Part shown: positions 1-10,100 of the stretch, piece by piece | Numbering within the stretch: the first letter of the stretch is position 1 | Layout: every line of letters begins with the position of its first letter | Source: Nitrospirae bacterium JdFR-86 | GTDB lineage: Bacteria > Nitrospirota > Thermodesulfovibrionia > Thermodesulfovibrionales > JdFR-86 | Assembly (NCBI GenBank): GCA_002011815.1 | Contig: MTOV01000025.1 | Location: forward strand, 1 to 51,029 | Length of the DNA stretch: 51,029 nucleotides | Direction of reading: 5' to 3' | Position numbers and translations under genes: made by a program | Notes under the pieces: model-generated | What the model was told of the DNA's origin: nothing | Database searches by the model: none | The model's input: the letters and a program-made list of their open reading frames with translations, nothing else

Positions 1-132
1 ATGCCGGGAGATAATGTAAATATCTATGTAGAGATGATAGCCCCGATAGCCATGGAGAAGGAAGTCCGCTTTGCCATAAGGGAAGGCGGAAAGACCGTTG
101 GCGCAGGGGTTGTTACGGAGATTATAGAATGA
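1..132 (+). CDS. tuf: Elongation factor Tu, C-terminal fragment (5' end outside window)
   Basis: The first 43 codons read as the last beta-barrel domain of EF-Tu, the GTPase that delivers aminoacyl-tRNA to the ribosome: MPGDNV, then [20 protein letters not shown] and a GAGVVTEI-type ending, which closely matches the family C-terminus. The gene begins upstream of the window, so the ATG at base 1 is an internal methionine and not the start. The stop TGA at 130-132 overlaps the ATG of rpmG by four bases. The tuf-rpmG-secE-nusG order is classic for bacteria. Identification is near certain; only a fragment is visible. Confidence 0.97.
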   Translation: MPGDNVNIYVEMIAPIAMEKEVRFAIREGGKTVGAGVVTEIIE

Positions 133-281
133 GGATCATAATACTTTTCCAGTGCACAGAGTGTAAAAACAGAAACTACTCGACGATGAAGAACAAGAAG
201 AATACGCCTGATAAACTTCAGTTAAAAAAATACTGCAGGCATTGCCGAAAGCACACCCTGCATAAGGAGACAAAAGCATAA
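129..281 (+). CDS. rpmG: 50S ribosomal protein L33 (zinc-ribbon type)
   Basis: A 50-residue protein of the large ribosomal subunit. It shows the L33 pattern: CTEC near residues 9-12, the NRNYST motif, [10 protein letters not shown], and a second pair CRHC at about 36-39, so all four zinc-ribbon cysteines of the C+ form are kept. It is too short for routine ORF cut-offs. The ATG at 129 overlaps the tuf stop in an ATGA junction, which implies translational coupling. It has a slightly longer hydrophobic start (MRIIILFQ) than many L33 proteins, but no better downstream start exists. It sits before tRNA-Trp and secE, the usual neighbourhood. Confidence 0.95.
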   Translation: MRIIILFQCTECKNRNYSTMKNKKNTPDKLQLKKYCRHCRKHTLHKETKA

Positions 282-286
282 ATATA

Positions 287-363
287 AGGCCAGTAGCTCT
301 AACGGCTAGAGCATCGGACTCCAAATCCGAGGGTTGGGGGTTCGAATCCCTCCTGGCCTGCCA
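287..363 (+). tRNA. tRNA-Trp (anticodon CCA), 3' CCA encoded
   Basis: A full cloverleaf can be folded by eye: acceptor arms AGGCCAG (287-293) and CTGGCCT pair over seven bases; D stem GCTC/GAGC; anticodon stem TCGGA/TCCGA enclosing loop CTCCAAA with anticodon CCA at 321-323, reading UGG (Trp); T arm with the TTCGAAT loop. The discriminator is G at 360 and the CCA tail is encoded at 361-363. The location between rpmG and secE is the common one for tRNA-Trp in bacteria. Confidence 0.97.
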
Positions 364-375
364 TTTTTGAAAACT

Positions 376-561
376 ATGTGGCAGAAGATAAAGCAGTTTT
401 TAAGGGAAGTTAAGATCGAGACCAAGAAGGTGGTCTACCCGTCAAAAGAGGAACTTATCGGTTCCACGTGGGTAGTCATCATAGCGGTGCTGATTGTGTC
501 GTTTTATCTCGGTCTTGTGGATCTTGGTCTTTCAAAACTTGTAAAAGCATTATTGAGGTAA
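376..561 (+). CDS. secE: Preprotein translocase subunit SecE
   Basis: A 61-residue single-span membrane protein, part of the SecYEG channel that moves unfolded proteins across or into the inner membrane. It starts MWQKIKQFLREV and has the family pattern: an amphipathic helix, the VxYPSKEEL segment that lies on the membrane surface (about residues 20-26), then one transmembrane helix (STWVVIIAVLIVSFYLGLVD). The ATG at 376 is chosen over an in-frame start at 334, which lies inside the tRNA-Trp gene. The gene follows the tRNA closely, so it is probably on a shared transcript that is processed at the tRNA. nusG follows after two bases. Confidence 0.95.
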   Translation: MWQKIKQFLREVKIETKKVVYPSKEELIGSTWVVIIAVLIVSFYLGLVDLGLSKLVKALLR

Positions 562-563
562 TC

Positions 564-1088
564 GTGGCAAAGAACTGGTATGTAGTGCACACATATTCGG
601 GGTTTGAGGAAAAGGTAAAGCTTTCGCTCGAGGAAAAGATACAGAGGAAGCACCTTGAGGACAAGATTACGCGGATACTCATACCCTCTGAAAAAGTCCT
701 CGAGATGAGGGCAGGGAAGAAGAAAGAAGCGGACAAGAAGTTCTACCCCGGGTATATACTCGTGGAAATGGAACTTGATGACGAGACATGGCATCTCATA
801 AGGAGCACGCCTCGGGTGTCTGGTTTTGTCGGCGGGGCAAAACCCGTGCCGATACCTGAGGAGGAAATTGCACTGATACTTCAGCAGCTTGAAAAAGGAC
901 CGACTACAGCAGTAAAGACGCAGTATCAGAGCGGAGACCAGGTAAGGATAATAGATGGTCCGTTCTCTAACTTCACGGGCTCTGTGGAAGAGGTTGACAT
1001 GGATCACGGAAAGCTTCGTGTAATGGTAAGCATATTTGGCAGACAGACGCCTGTGGAACTTAATTTCTTTCAGGTGGAAAAGGCATAA
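564..1088 (+). CDS. nusG: Transcription termination/antitermination protein NusG
   Basis: 174 residues, the usual length. NusG binds RNA polymerase, suppresses pausing, and bridges to Rho or to ribosomal protein S10. The NGN domain opens with AKNWYVVHTYSGFEEKV and holds the FYPGYILVEM segment; a C-terminal KOW domain holds GDQVRIIDGPFSNFTGSVEEVD. The start is GTG at 564, preceded by GAGG at a suitable distance and two bases after the secE stop. An ATG at 468 in the same frame lies inside secE and is rejected. It leads into rplK with a good AGGAGG before that gene. Confidence 0.97.
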   Translation: MAKNWYVVHTYSGFEEKVKLSLEEKIQRKHLEDKITRILIPSEKVLEMRAGKKKEADKKFYPGYILVEMELDDETWHLIRSTPRVSGFVGGAKPVPIPEEEIALILQQLEKGPTTAVKTQYQSGDQVRIIDGPFSNFTGSVEEVDMDHGKLRVMVSIFGRQTPVELNFFQVEKA

Positions 1089-1102
1089 ATTAGGAGGAGA
1101 CG

Positions 1103-1531
1103 ATGGCTAAAAAGGAGGTAATAGCGCAGGTAAAGCTTCAGATACCGGCAGGCAAAGCGAACCCTGCACCGCCTGTGGGTCCGGCACTTGGACCTCACGG
1201 AGTCAATATCATGGAGTTCTGCAAGGCGTTCAACGCTCAGACCCAGTCGCTGGGTGACACCATTGTGCCGGTCGTTCTGACCGTGTATGCAGACAGGTCT
1301 TTTACATTCATAACGAAGACTCCTCCGGCTTCTGAACTCATAAAGAAGGCGGCGGGAATACTCAAGGGCTCAAGCACTCCAAACAAAGAGACCGTCGGCA
1401 AGATAACGGCTGAGCAGGTAAAGTCCATAGCAGAGACAAAACTGCCTGACCTCAATACAAAGAGTCTTGAGGCGGCAATTAAGATCATAAAAGGCACTGC
1501 AAAAAGCATGGGCGTTGAAGTCACGGACTGA
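1103..1531 (+). CDS. rplK: 50S ribosomal protein L11
   Basis: 142 residues, the standard length. L11 forms the GTPase-associated centre of the large subunit with 23S rRNA and the L10-L12 stalk. Typical motifs are [20 protein letters not shown] at the N-terminus, [15 protein letters not shown], and the C-terminal rRNA-binding part with [20 protein letters not shown] Shine-Dalgarno lies just before ATG 1103. It is co-transcribed with nusG and rplA, as in most bacteria. Confidence 0.98.
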   Translation: MAKKEVIAQVKLQIPAGKANPAPPVGPALGPHGVNIMEFCKAFNAQTQSLGDTIVPVVLTVYADRSFTFITKTPPASELIKKAAGILKGSSTPNKETVGKITAEQVKSIAETKLPDLNTKSLEAAIKIIKGTAKSMGVEVTD

Positions 1532-1544
1532 ACCGGAGGTTAAA

Positions 1545-2234
1545 ATGGGCAAAAAATTAGCAAAAGCAAAAGAACAGATAGACAAGACAAAGGAATATAC
1601 GCTGGAGGAAGCCGTATCGCTCATCAAAAAGACTGCTTATGCAAAGTTTGACGAGACAATAGACCTTGCGGCAAACCTTGGAGTAGACCCGAGAAAATCA
1701 GACCAGATGGTAAGAGGCTCTGTGCTTCTGCCTCACGGCACAGGCAAAAAAGTGCGTGTGCTCGTCTTTGCAAAAGGCGAAAAAGTAAAGGAGGCAGAAG
1801 AGGCAGGAGCAGACTTCATAGGAGCTGAAGAGCTCGTTGAAAAGATAAAGCAGGGTTGGCTTGACTTTGACAAGGCAGTGGCTACCCCTGACATGATGGG
1901 CACAGTCGGAAAAATCGGAAAGATACTCGGACCAAGAGGGCTGATGCCAAACCCCAAGCTCGGTACTGTAACGTTCGACATTGCAAAGGCAGTCAAAGAA
2001 CTGAAAGCTGGAAAGGTCGAATACAGGGTCGAAAAGGCAGGAATAGTGCATATGCCTATTGGAAAGGTATCATTCCCTGAGGATGCCATCGTTGAAAATG
2101 CAAAGGCAGCTATAAAGTCACTACTGAAGGCGAAGCCGGCTACAAGCAAGGGAAGATATCTAAAAAAGGTTTCGTTGTCATCAACGATGGGTCCTGGGGT
2201 CAAAATTGATCTCGGAGCACTTGCAATTAAGTGA
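1545..2234 (+). CDS. rplA: 50S ribosomal protein L1
   Basis: 229 residues, the standard length. L1 builds the mobile stalk at the E site and often represses its own operon by binding the mRNA. The sequence has GKKLAKAKE at the start, the [20 protein letters not shown] region, [13 protein letters not shown], and the [14 protein letters not shown] signature. The ATG at 1545 follows CCGGAGG with seven bases between; an in-frame ATG at 1515 overlaps the end of rplK and has no ribosome site. It is followed by the L10 leader. Confidence 0.97.
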   Translation: MGKKLAKAKEQIDKTKEYTLEEAVSLIKKTAYAKFDETIDLAANLGVDPRKSDQMVRGSVLLPHGTGKKVRVLVFAKGEKVKEAEEAGADFIGAEELVEKIKQGWLDFDKAVATPDMMGTVGKIGKILGPRGLMPNPKLGTVTFDIAKAVKELKAGKVEYRVEKAGIVHMPIGKVSFPEDAIVENAKAAIKSLLKAKPATSKGRYLKKVSLSSTMGPGVKIDLGALAIK

Positions 2235-2249
2235 GCAAACTCTTCATGT

Positions 2250-2372
2250 ACATGTATACAAACGGGCTTTGTCCGTTATTATCCCAGGTCAGAGACAGTA
2301 GGTGAGCAATCTTAATTGTCCGTTTGGACTGCCTACCGAGACGCTTTCCCTTGTCTCTGGGAAAGGAGGGGA
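2250..2372 (+). ncRNA. L10 leader (autoregulatory 5' element of rplJL)
   Basis: The 141 bases between rplA and rplJ contain the hallmarks of the ribosomal protein L10 leader: GACAGTAGG (about 2293-2301), CTTAAT (2311-2316) and CTGCCTACCGAGAC (about 2329-2342), which together form the helix and kink-turn bound by the L10-(L12)n complex. GGACAAAGCC-type complementary arms flank them (GGGCTTTGTCC at about 2263). A further hairpin, CTTTCCC (2344-2350) with GGGAAAG (2359-2365), overlaps the start of the rplJ ribosome site. Excess L10 is known in other bacteria to bind this leader and block translation or extend termination. Boundaries are approximate. Confidence 0.85.
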
Positions 2373-2375
2373 GAA

Positions 2376-2900
2376 CTGAATAGGGAAGAAAAACAACAGG
2401 TAGTAGCAGGACTGAAAGAGAAGTTTCAAAAGGCAAAGGCTATGGTCATTACTGATTACAAGGGCATGACCGTTGCCGAGATGTCTGAACTCAGAGATGC
2501 GCTCAGAAGTCCCACAACAGAGTACAGAGTTGTAAAGAACACACTCGCACGAATAGCAGCTGAAGATACGCCGATAGCTGTTGCTAAAGACTTTTTTAAG
2601 GGACCTGTGGGTATAGCTCTGGGTTATGACGACCCTACTGTTGTAGCCAAAAGCATACTTGAGTTTGTAAAGAAGAACCAGAAACTCAAGATAAGCAGTA
2701 GTGTAATCGACGGAAGGCTCTGCACACCGGAAGAACTGAGGGCCATAGCTGAACTGCCACCGCGTGATGTGCTTCTTAGTATGCTCGCAGGCACAATGCA
2801 GGCGCCTCTTGGAAAGCTGGCGCGTCTGCTTTCTGAAACCTTAAACAGGTTCGCATATGCATTGAACGCTTTAAAAGACAAAAAATCCAGCGGTCAGTAG
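2376..2900 (+). CDS. rplJ: 50S ribosomal protein L10, probable CTG start
   Basis: 174 residues from the proposed start. L10 anchors the L7/L12 dimers on the ribosomal stalk. Visible motifs: EEKQQVVAGLKEKF, the AMVITDYKGMTVAEMSELR segment, YRVVKNTLARIA, and FFKGPVGIAL; the C-terminal L12-binding helix follows. No ATG, GTG or TTG lies at the expected start. The codon CTG at 2376 begins L-N-R-E-E-K-Q, six bases after a strong AAGGAGG (2363-2369), and other L10 proteins begin M-N-x-E-x-K-Q. A TTG at 2316 is in frame but inside the L10 leader, and the next ATG removes 23 conserved residues. So initiation at CTG is the best reading; a base error is the alternative. Confidence 0.93.
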   Translation: MNREEKQQVVAGLKEKFQKAKAMVITDYKGMTVAEMSELRDALRSPTTEYRVVKNTLARIAAEDTPIAVAKDFFKGPVGIALGYDDPTVVAKSILEFVKKNQKLKISSSVIDGRLCTPEELRAIAELPPRDVLLSMLAGTMQAPLGKLARLLSETLNRFAYALNALKDKKSSGQ

Positions 2901-2941
2901 CTTAAGCCGCTTTGATTAAAAAATTATCAGGAGGTCAAACA

Positions 2942-3334
2942 ATGGCAATTACCAAGGAACAAGTTTTTGAGTTTATAGACAATATGACAATCATGGAGAT
3001 GTCCGAGTTCATCAAGGAGTTTGAGGAAAGATACGGCGTGACGGCAGCTGCACCGGTAGCAGTGGCAGCAGCTGCACCAGGAGCAGCAGCCGCAGCAGGA
3101 GCTGCTGAAGCCGCAGAAGAAAAGACAAGCTTTGACGTAATACTGTCTGCCGCAGGCGACAAGAAAATACAGGTCATCAAGGTCGTAAGAGAAATTACCG
3201 GTCTTGGACTGAAAGAAGCAAAAGAGCTTGTAGACAGTGCACCAAAACCAGTAAAGAGCGGAGTCTCGAAAGAAGAGGCTGACCAGATAAAGGCAAAGCT
3301 CGAAGAGCAGGGAGCTGTAGTAGAAGTAAAGTAG
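2942..3334 (+). CDS. rplL: 50S ribosomal protein L7/L12
   Basis: 130 residues, acidic and alanine rich, the multi-copy stalk protein that recruits translation factors. The N-terminal dimerisation helix ([21 protein letters not shown]) is followed by a flexible Ala/Pro hinge at about residues 43-62 and a globular C-terminal domain with [32 protein letters not shown], and GAVVEVK. A CAGGAGGTC ribosome site precedes ATG 2942. Its ribosome site is one of the strongest in the cluster, in keeping with the four or six copies needed per ribosome. It lies 82 bases before rpoB, with a hairpin region between. Confidence 0.98.
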   Translation: MAITKEQVFEFIDNMTIMEMSEFIKEFEERYGVTAAAPVAVAAAAPGAAAAAGAAEAAEEKTSFDVILSAAGDKKIQVIKVVREITGLGLKEAKELVDSAPKPVKSGVSKEEADQIKAKLEEQGAVVEVK

Positions 3335-3340
3335 TCAACG

Positions 3341-3401
3341 GTGAATAGTCGGCAGTGAATAGTGACAAATGCTATTCACTAAATACTAAAAACTATTCAC
3401 T
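3341..3401 (+). repeat. Nested inverted repeats between rplL and rpoB
   Basis: The motif GTGAATAGT occurs at 3341-3349 and 3355-3363, and its complement at 3371-3379 (GCTATTCAC) and 3392-3400 (ACTATTCAC). The inner pair forms a 9-bp stem (AGTGAATAG 3354-3362 with CTATTCACT 3372-3380) and the outer pair a second stem around it. There is no long T run, so it is not a clear intrinsic terminator. By analogy with the rplL-rpoB spacer of E. coli it may serve as an attenuator or an RNA-processing site; that role is inference. Confidence 0.7.
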
Positions 3402-3416
3402 TAGATAGGGAGATAT

Positions 3417-6400
3417 ATGGCAAGAGCTTTAAGAGAAAGAGTAAATTTTGGCAAGGTGCCGCCAATCCTTGAGGTGCCTAACCTCATAGAGGTGCAGATA
3501 AAATCCTACGAATCGTTCCTGCAGAGGAACGTAAGTCCGGAAAAAAGGCAGGATATAGGACTTCAGGGCGCACTTAAGAGTGTTTTTCCGATAGTGGATT
3601 ACAATGAAACCGCTTCGATTGAATTCATTGAATACACTATTGGAGAGCCGAAGTTCACAGTCAGGGAATGCCTTCAGAAGGGGTTGACGTATTCAGCTCC
3701 TCTGAAGATAAAGGTCAGGCTCAACCTGTGGGAACCGACATCTGACAACAAAAAGCGGCTCAAGGACTCAAAGGAGCAGGAAGTTTATATCGGCGAAATG
3801 CCTCTTATGACTGAAACTGGCACTTTCATTATCAACGGCACGGAAAGAGTCGTTGTAAGCCAGCTTCATCGTTCCCCAGGGGTGTTCTTCAGCCATGACA
3901 AAGGCAAAACCCATACAAGCGGAAGACTCCTTTATTCCGCAAGAGTAATACCTGCAAGAGGCTCATGGCTGGATTTTGAATTCGATTCAAAAGACATCCT
4001 CTACGTGAGAATAGACAGGAGGAAGAAACTTCCGGCGACCATAGTGCTCAAAGCACTCGGATATTCAAACGAAGACCTGCTGAAAATCTTCTATCCTGTT
4101 GAGAAGATAAAAATAACAGCCGACGGCTTCAAGCGTCCAGTAAGCGACATCCTCATAGGCACAAGAACCAGAGAAGCCATAACAGAGCCTGACTCAAAGG
4201 AAGTCATTGCAAAAGAAGGCAGTAAGATCACACGTGCGGCGATAAAAAAGATGGAAGCCGCGGGAATCACTGAGATACCGATATCAAGAGACGAGATAAT
4301 CGGCAGGATTACCATCAAAGACGTAATAGACCCTGAAACAGGAGAGGTGATAGTTGAAAGCAACGAGGCTATAACCGAAGATATTCTTAACAAGATATTA
4401 GCCCTGAAGATAGACGCGCTCGAACTGCTCTTCATCGACAACGTGCACTATTTGCCTTCCCTCAGGGATACGCTCCTTACAGACAAGGTTACCACGCAGG
4501 AAGATGCACTTGTAGAGATTTACAAGAAACTAAGACCAGGCGAGCCGCCCACCATCAGCGCTGCAAAAGAACTGTTCGACGGGCTGTTCTTCGACCCGAA
4601 GAGATACGACCTTTCACCTGTGGGCAGGCTTAAGATTAACAAGAGACTGAACCTTGATATCCCACTGGATACAAAGGTTCTTACTGACAAGGACATAATC
4701 GAGATAGTCCGCTATCTTCTGTCTTTAAGGACAGGCAAGGGAGAAGTGGACGATATCGACCATCTTGGAAACAGGCGCGTAAGGGCAGTAGGCGAGCTGC
4801 TTGAAAACCAGTTCAGGATAGGGCTTGTGAGAATGGAGCGCGCAATAAAGGAAAAGATGACCCTTACTGAGCTGGAAGATGCAATGCCTCATGACCTTGT
4901 CAATGCAAAGCCTGTGATGGCGGCTGTAAAAGAGTTTTTCGGCTCAAGCCAGTTGAGTCAGTTCATGGACCAGACCAACCCGCTTTCGGAGATTACACAT
5001 AAAAGAAGGCTTTCTGCTCTTGGACCTGGTGGTCTTACAAGGGAAAGAGCCGGCTTTGAAGTCAGGGACGTACATCCAACTCACTATGGAAGAATCTGTC
5101 CGGTTGAAACACCTGAAGGTCCGAACATCGGACTCATAACCTCTCTTGCCGTATACGCAAGGGTAAATGAATACGGGTTTATCGAGGTCCCTTACAAGAA
5201 GGTTGAAAACGGAAGGGTCACCGATAAGATAGAGTATTTCTCAGCGATAGAGGGCGAAAACTTCGTCATAGCAGAGGCGACAGCACCTGTAGATAAGAAA
5301 GGCTACCTCATAGGTGACACTGTTCCTGCCCGTGTGGGCGGAGACTTCAGGATTGTAACTCCGGAGGAAGTGCAGTATATGGATGTCTCCCCCAAGCAGA
5401 TAGTCGGTGTGTCTGCCTCGCTCATTCCGTTTCTTGAAAACGACGACGCAAACAGGGCACTGATGGGCTCTAACATGCAGAGGCAGGCAGTGCCTCTGTT
5501 GCAGGCTGAAGCTCCGGTAGTCGGCACAGGTATTGAGCATGCAGTGGCAAGAGACTCTGGCTCAACTGTTATTGCAAAGAGGGCAGGAGTCGTCGAATCA
5601 GTAGATGCCACAAGGATTGTCGTCAGTGCCAAAGACGGAGGCGTAGATATTTACAGGCTCGTCAAGTTCCAGAGGTCAAACCAGGCAACAAACATAAACC
5701 AGAAACCCATAGTCTCCGTGGGCGACAAGGTGCAAAAAGGAGACATACTGGCAGATGGCTCATCAACGGACAAAGGCGAGCTTGCATTGGGCAAAAACGT
5801 CCTTGTGGCGTTTATGCCGTGGGGAGGCTATAACTTCGAAGACGCCATACTTATAAGCGAAAGACTTGTTAAGGATGACGTATACACTTCCATTCACATA
5901 GAGGAATTCGAGATAGAAGCAAGGGAGACAAAGCTCGGTCCTGAAGAGATAACAAGGGATATACCGAATGTTGGAGAAGAAGCACTTAAAAACCTTGATG
6001 AAAGCGGAATCATAAGAATCGGTGCTGAAGTCAAACCAGGGGATATTCTCGTAGGCAAGGTTACTCCCAAGGGAGAGACCCAGCTTACACCTGAGGAAAA
6101 ACTCCTGAGGGCAATCTTTGGAGAAAAGGCAGAAGAAGTCAAGGAAAGCTGCCTCTATGTTCCGCCTGGAATTGAAGGCACTGTAATCGACGCACGCGTG
6201 CTGACCAGAAAGGGCATGGAAAAGGACAAGCGGGCAAAAAGCATAGAGGAAGACGATATACTGAGACTTCAGCGCGACCTCGAAGAAGAAATCAGACTGA
6301 CCAAGGAAGACAAGAAGAGAACCAAGGTTGACGAATACATCCAGTATCTTGAAAAGAGATACGATGAAAGAATTGACAGTCTCAAAAAAGGAGATGAACT

Positions 6401-7157
6401 TCCGCCCGGCGTCAACAAAGTTGTAAAAGTCTACATTGCAATGAAGCGCAAACTTCAGCCGGGTGACAAGATGGCAGGCAGGCACGGAAACAAAGGCGTA
6501 GTATCCGTAGTTCTTCCTGAGGAGGACATGCCCTACCTGCCGGACGGCACACCAGTTGACATAGTGCTCAACCCGCTTGGCGTGCCTTCGAGAATGAACG
6601 TTGGTCAGATACTTGAGGCTCATCTTGGATGGGCAGCAAGGACACTGGGAATTTACGTGGCAACCCCGGTCTTTGAAGGCGCAAAGGAAACAGAGATAAA
6701 AGAGCTTCTGAAGAAGGCAAAACTTCCGGAAAACGGCCAGATTACCCTTTACGACGGCAGAACCGGCGAGCCTTTCAAAAGACCGGTTACAGTAGGCTAT
6801 ATGTACATGATGAAACTGCATCATCTTGTAGATGACAAGATACACGCTCGTTCAATTGGTCCATACTCGCTTGTAACGCAACAGCCTCTTGGCGGAAAAG
6901 CGCAGTTTGGCGGTCAGAGACTTGGAGAAATGGAAGTCTGGGCACTGGAGGCATACGGTGCGGCGCATACACTACAGGAATTTCTCACTGTCAAAAGCGA
7001 CGACATTGCAGGAAGGGCAAGAACATATGGCGCTATAGTCAAAGGAGAGCCTACGTTCGAGCCGGGTATTCCTGAATCCTTCCATGTGCTTATAAAAGAA
7101 CTCCAGAGTCTTGGACTCGATGTAGAACTCTTGGAGAAAAAAGTTAAGGGGGAATAA
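3417..7157 (+). CDS. rpoB: DNA-directed RNA polymerase subunit beta
   Basis: 1246 residues, one of the two large catalytic subunits of RNA polymerase. The N-terminus [22 protein letters not shown] and the lobe with [22 protein letters not shown] are typical. The rifampicin-binding region reads [29 protein letters not shown] at about residues 508-536, without the residues usually changed in resistant strains. Later come [27 protein letters not shown] (active-site loops) and the C-terminal [26 protein letters not shown] clamp segment. ATG 3417 follows AGGGAGATAT. Four bases separate its stop from rpoC. Confidence 0.99.
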   Translation: MARALRERVNFGKVPPILEVPNLIEVQIKSYESFLQRNVSPEKRQDIGLQGALKSVFPIVDYNETASIEFIEYTIGEPKFTVRECLQKGLTYSAPLKIKVRLNLWEPTSDNKKRLKDSKEQEVYIGEMPLMTETGTFIINGTERVVVSQLHRSPGVFFSHDKGKTHTSGRLLYSARVIPARGSWLDFEFDSKDILYVRIDRRKKLPATIVLKALGYSNEDLLKIFYPVEKIKITADGFKRPVSDILIGTRTREAITEPDSKEVIAKEGSKITRAAIKKMEAAGITEIPISRDEIIGRITIKDVIDPETGEVIVESNEAITEDILNKILALKIDALELLFIDNVHYLPSLRDTLLTDKVTTQEDALVEIYKKLRPGEPPTISAAKELFDGLFFDPKRYDLSPVGRLKINKRLNLDIPLDTKVLTDKDIIEIVRYLLSLRTGKGEVDDIDHLGNRRVRAVGELLENQFRIGLVRMERAIKEKMTLTELEDAMPHDLVNAKPVMAAVKEFFGSSQLSQFMDQTNPLSEITHKRRLSALGPGGLTRERAGFEVRDVHPTHYGRICPVETPEGPNIGLITSLAVYARVNEYGFIEVPYKKVENGRVTDKIEYFSAIEGENFVIAEATAPVDKKGYLIGDTVPARVGGDFRIVTPEEVQYMDVSPKQIVGVSASLIPFLENDDANRALMGSNMQRQAVPLLQAEAPVVGTGIEHAVARDSGSTVIAKRAGVVESVDATRIVVSAKDGGVDIYRLVKFQRSNQATNINQKPIVSVGDKVQKGDILADGSSTDKGELALGKNVLVAFMPWGGYNFEDAILISERLVKDDVYTSIHIEEFEIEARETKLGPEEITRDIPNVGEEALKNLDESGIIRIGAEVKPGDILVGKVTPKGETQLTPEEKLLRAIFGEKAEEVKESCLYVPPGIEGTVIDARVLTRKGMEKDKRAKSIEEDDILRLQRDLEEEIRLTKEDKKRTKVDEYIQYLEKRYDERIDSLKKGDELPPGVNKVVKVYIAMKRKLQPGDKMAGRHGNKGVVSVVLPEEDMPYLPDGTPVDIVLNPLGVPSRMNVGQILEAHLGWAARTLGIYVATPVFEGAKETEIKELLKKAKLPENGQITLYDGRTGEPFKRPVTVGYMYMMKLHHLVDDKIHARSIGPYSLVTQQPLGGKAQFGGQRLGEMEVWALEAYGAAHTLQEFLTVKSDDIAGRARTYGAIVKGEPTFEPGIPESFHVLIKELQSLGLDVELLEKKVKGE

Positions 7158-7160
7158 ACT

Positions 7161-10100
7161 TTGACAGAAAATCTATATTCGCTTTTTCAAAAACCAAAGA
7201 ACCCGACAGACTTTGAGGCAATAAGAATAAAGCTTGCCTCGCCCGAAAAGATAAGGGAATGGTCTTTCGGCGAGGTCAAAAAACCAGAGACCATCAACTA
7301 CCGTACATTTAAACCTGAAAGGGACGGTCTTTTCTGCGCAAAGATATTCGGTCCTATAAAGGACTGGGAATGTATATGCGGGAAATACAAGCGCATGAAG
7401 CACAGAGGCGTTGTCTGTGACAAGTGCGGCGTTGAGGTCATACAGTCCAAGGTCAGACGCCAGAGGCTCGGCCATATAGAGCTTGCTACTCCGGTGGCGC
7501 ACATCTGGTTCCTGAAAGGTGTTCCAAGCAGAATAGGAACGCTCCTTGACATGACCATGAGACAGCTCGAAAGAGTCCTTTACTTCGAAAACTACATTGT
7601 CATCGACCCCGGAGATACGCCTCTTAAGGAAAAAGACCTCCTCACTGAGGAGGAATACAAAAAGATGACCGCTGAGTATGGCTCGAAATTCAAGGCAGGC
7701 ATGGGCGCAGAAGCCATCAGAGAACTCTTAAGAAAGGTCAATCTTGAAGAACTCAGCGCAACGCTTAAACAGCAGATTAAGGAAGCCCAATCCTTAGGCA
7801 TAAAGAAAAAACTCACCAAGAGACTTAAGGTTGTTGAAGCGTTCAGGCTTTCAGGCAACAAGCCGGAATGGATGATAATGGACGTTATTCCTGTGCTTCC
7901 GCCTGACCTGAGACCGCTTGTGCCGCTTGAAGGCGGCAGATTCGCTACAAGCGACCTTAATGACCTTTACAGAAGAGTCATAAACAGGAACAACAGGCTC
8001 AAGAGACTGATGGAGCTCAAAGCGCCAAGCGTAATCATAAAGAACGAAAAGAGAATGCTTCAGGAATCGGTTGACGCACTGTTTGACAACGGAAGAAGAA
8101 GCAGGGTTCTTAAGGCTGCAACAAAGAGACCGCTTAAGTCTCTAAGCGATATGATAAAAGGCAAACAGGGTCGCTTCAGGCAGAACCTGCTTGGAAAGAG
8201 GGTTGACTACTCAGGCCGTTCCGTCATAGTGGTCGGTCCTGAACTCAAACTGCACCAGTGCGGACTGCCCAAGAAGATGGCTCTTGAGCTTTTCAAGCCG
8301 TTTTTGTTCAACAAGCTTGAAGAAAAAGGACTGGCTACAACAATAAAGCAGGCAAAGAAACTTGTGGAAAAGGAAAGACCTGAGGTCTGGGACCTGCTTG
8401 AGGAAGTGATATCCGAGCATCCGGTGCTTCTTAACCGTGCACCTACACTTCACAGGCTTGGCATCCAGGCATTCGACCCGGTGCTTGTAGAAGGCAAGGC
8501 GATTAAACTTCATCCGCTGGTCTGCACGGCTTTCAACGCTGACTTTGATGGTGACCAGATGGCAGTGCACGTGCCGCTTTCAATAGAGGCGCAGATAGAA
8601 GCCAGAGTGCTTATGATGTCCGTTAACAATCTGCTTTCTCCTGCAAACGGAAAGCCTATTGTCACGCCGACGCAGGATATGGTCCTGGGCATCTACTACC
8701 TGACTAAAGAAAAGAAAGGTGCAAAAGGAGAAGGCAAGATTTTCAGTGGACCGGAAGAGGTCAGGGCAGCTTACGATGCCGGCGTGCTTGAGGAACATGC
8801 AAAAATAAAGGTCAGGATTAACGGCGAACTCGTAGATACCACATGCGGAAGGGTAATCTTCAGCGAGATACTTCCTAAAGTCGTGCCCTACTCCATGGTC
8901 AACAGGGATATAACAAAGAAAGAACTTGTAAAGATAATAGACTACTCGTTCAAGAAGGCAGGCAAGAGAGAAACCGTTATCTTTCTGGACAACCTTGAGA
9001 AACTCGGTTTCCACTACGCTACAGAATCCGGCATATCAATCTGCATGTCAGATATGCATATCCCCTCAAAAAAAGCAGAGCTCATACATGCAGCAGAGCA
9101 GGAGATTATCGAGATACAGAGGCAGTATGCAGAGGGACTCATAACCTACGGTGAAAGATACAACAAGGCAATAGACATCTGGGCGAATGTCACCGAGAAG
9201 GTTGCTGACGAGATGATGAAAGAACTTGGTGCAGAAGACGGAAAGACACTATCTGAAGAAGAGCTTGAAGAGAAGAGGTCTTTCAACAGCATCTTCATGA
9301 TGGCTGACTCTGGCGCAAGAGGCTCTACTGCCCAGCTCAGACAGCTTGCAGGTATGAGAGGACTCATGGCAAAGCCGTCAGGAGAAATCATAGAGACACC
9401 GATTACTGCAAACTTCAGGGAAGGGCTTTCACCGCTTCAGTACTTCATCTCCACACACGGCGCAAGAAAAGGACTTGCAGACACTGCACTTAAGACGGCA
9501 AACTCCGGATACCTTACGCGCAGACTTGTGGACGTGGCACAAGATGTCATAGTCATAGAGGAAGACTGTAAGACCACTGACGGTATAACAATCACAGCGC
9601 TTGTAGAAGGCGGTGAGATAATACAGCCGCTTGAGGAACGTATCTTAGGCAGATATGCCGCTGAGGACATAAAAGACCCTATAACCAAAGAACGCATTGT
9701 CAAAAAGAACGAAGAGATAAATGACGAACTCGTGCAGAAGATAATTGATGCAGGTATTGACAAGGTAAGGATAAGGTCTGTGCTGACATGCCATTCAAAG
9801 TTCGGCATATGTGCAAAATGCTACGGTCGCGACCTTGCCAGAGGCGAGCCTGTAGAGATAGGAGAGGCAATCGGAATAATAGCAGCACAGTCCATTGGAG
9901 AGCCTGGCACCCAGCTTACGATGAGAACATTCCACATCGGTGGTGCGGTTTCAAAGGTCGTAGAGCAGACCGTGCTTGAGGCGAAAAACTCCGGCACTGT
10001 AAAGTTTATCAATATAAACACAGTCAAAAACAGGGAAGGTCTGCTCGTGGTGATGAACCGTAACGGCAGTATTGCAGTTGTGGATTCAAAGGGCAGGGAA

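Noticed and set aside
5763-6845. A 360-codon minus-strand frame
   Set aside because: Antisense to the most conserved part of rpoB; composition is unlike a normal protein (Cys, Phe and His rich).
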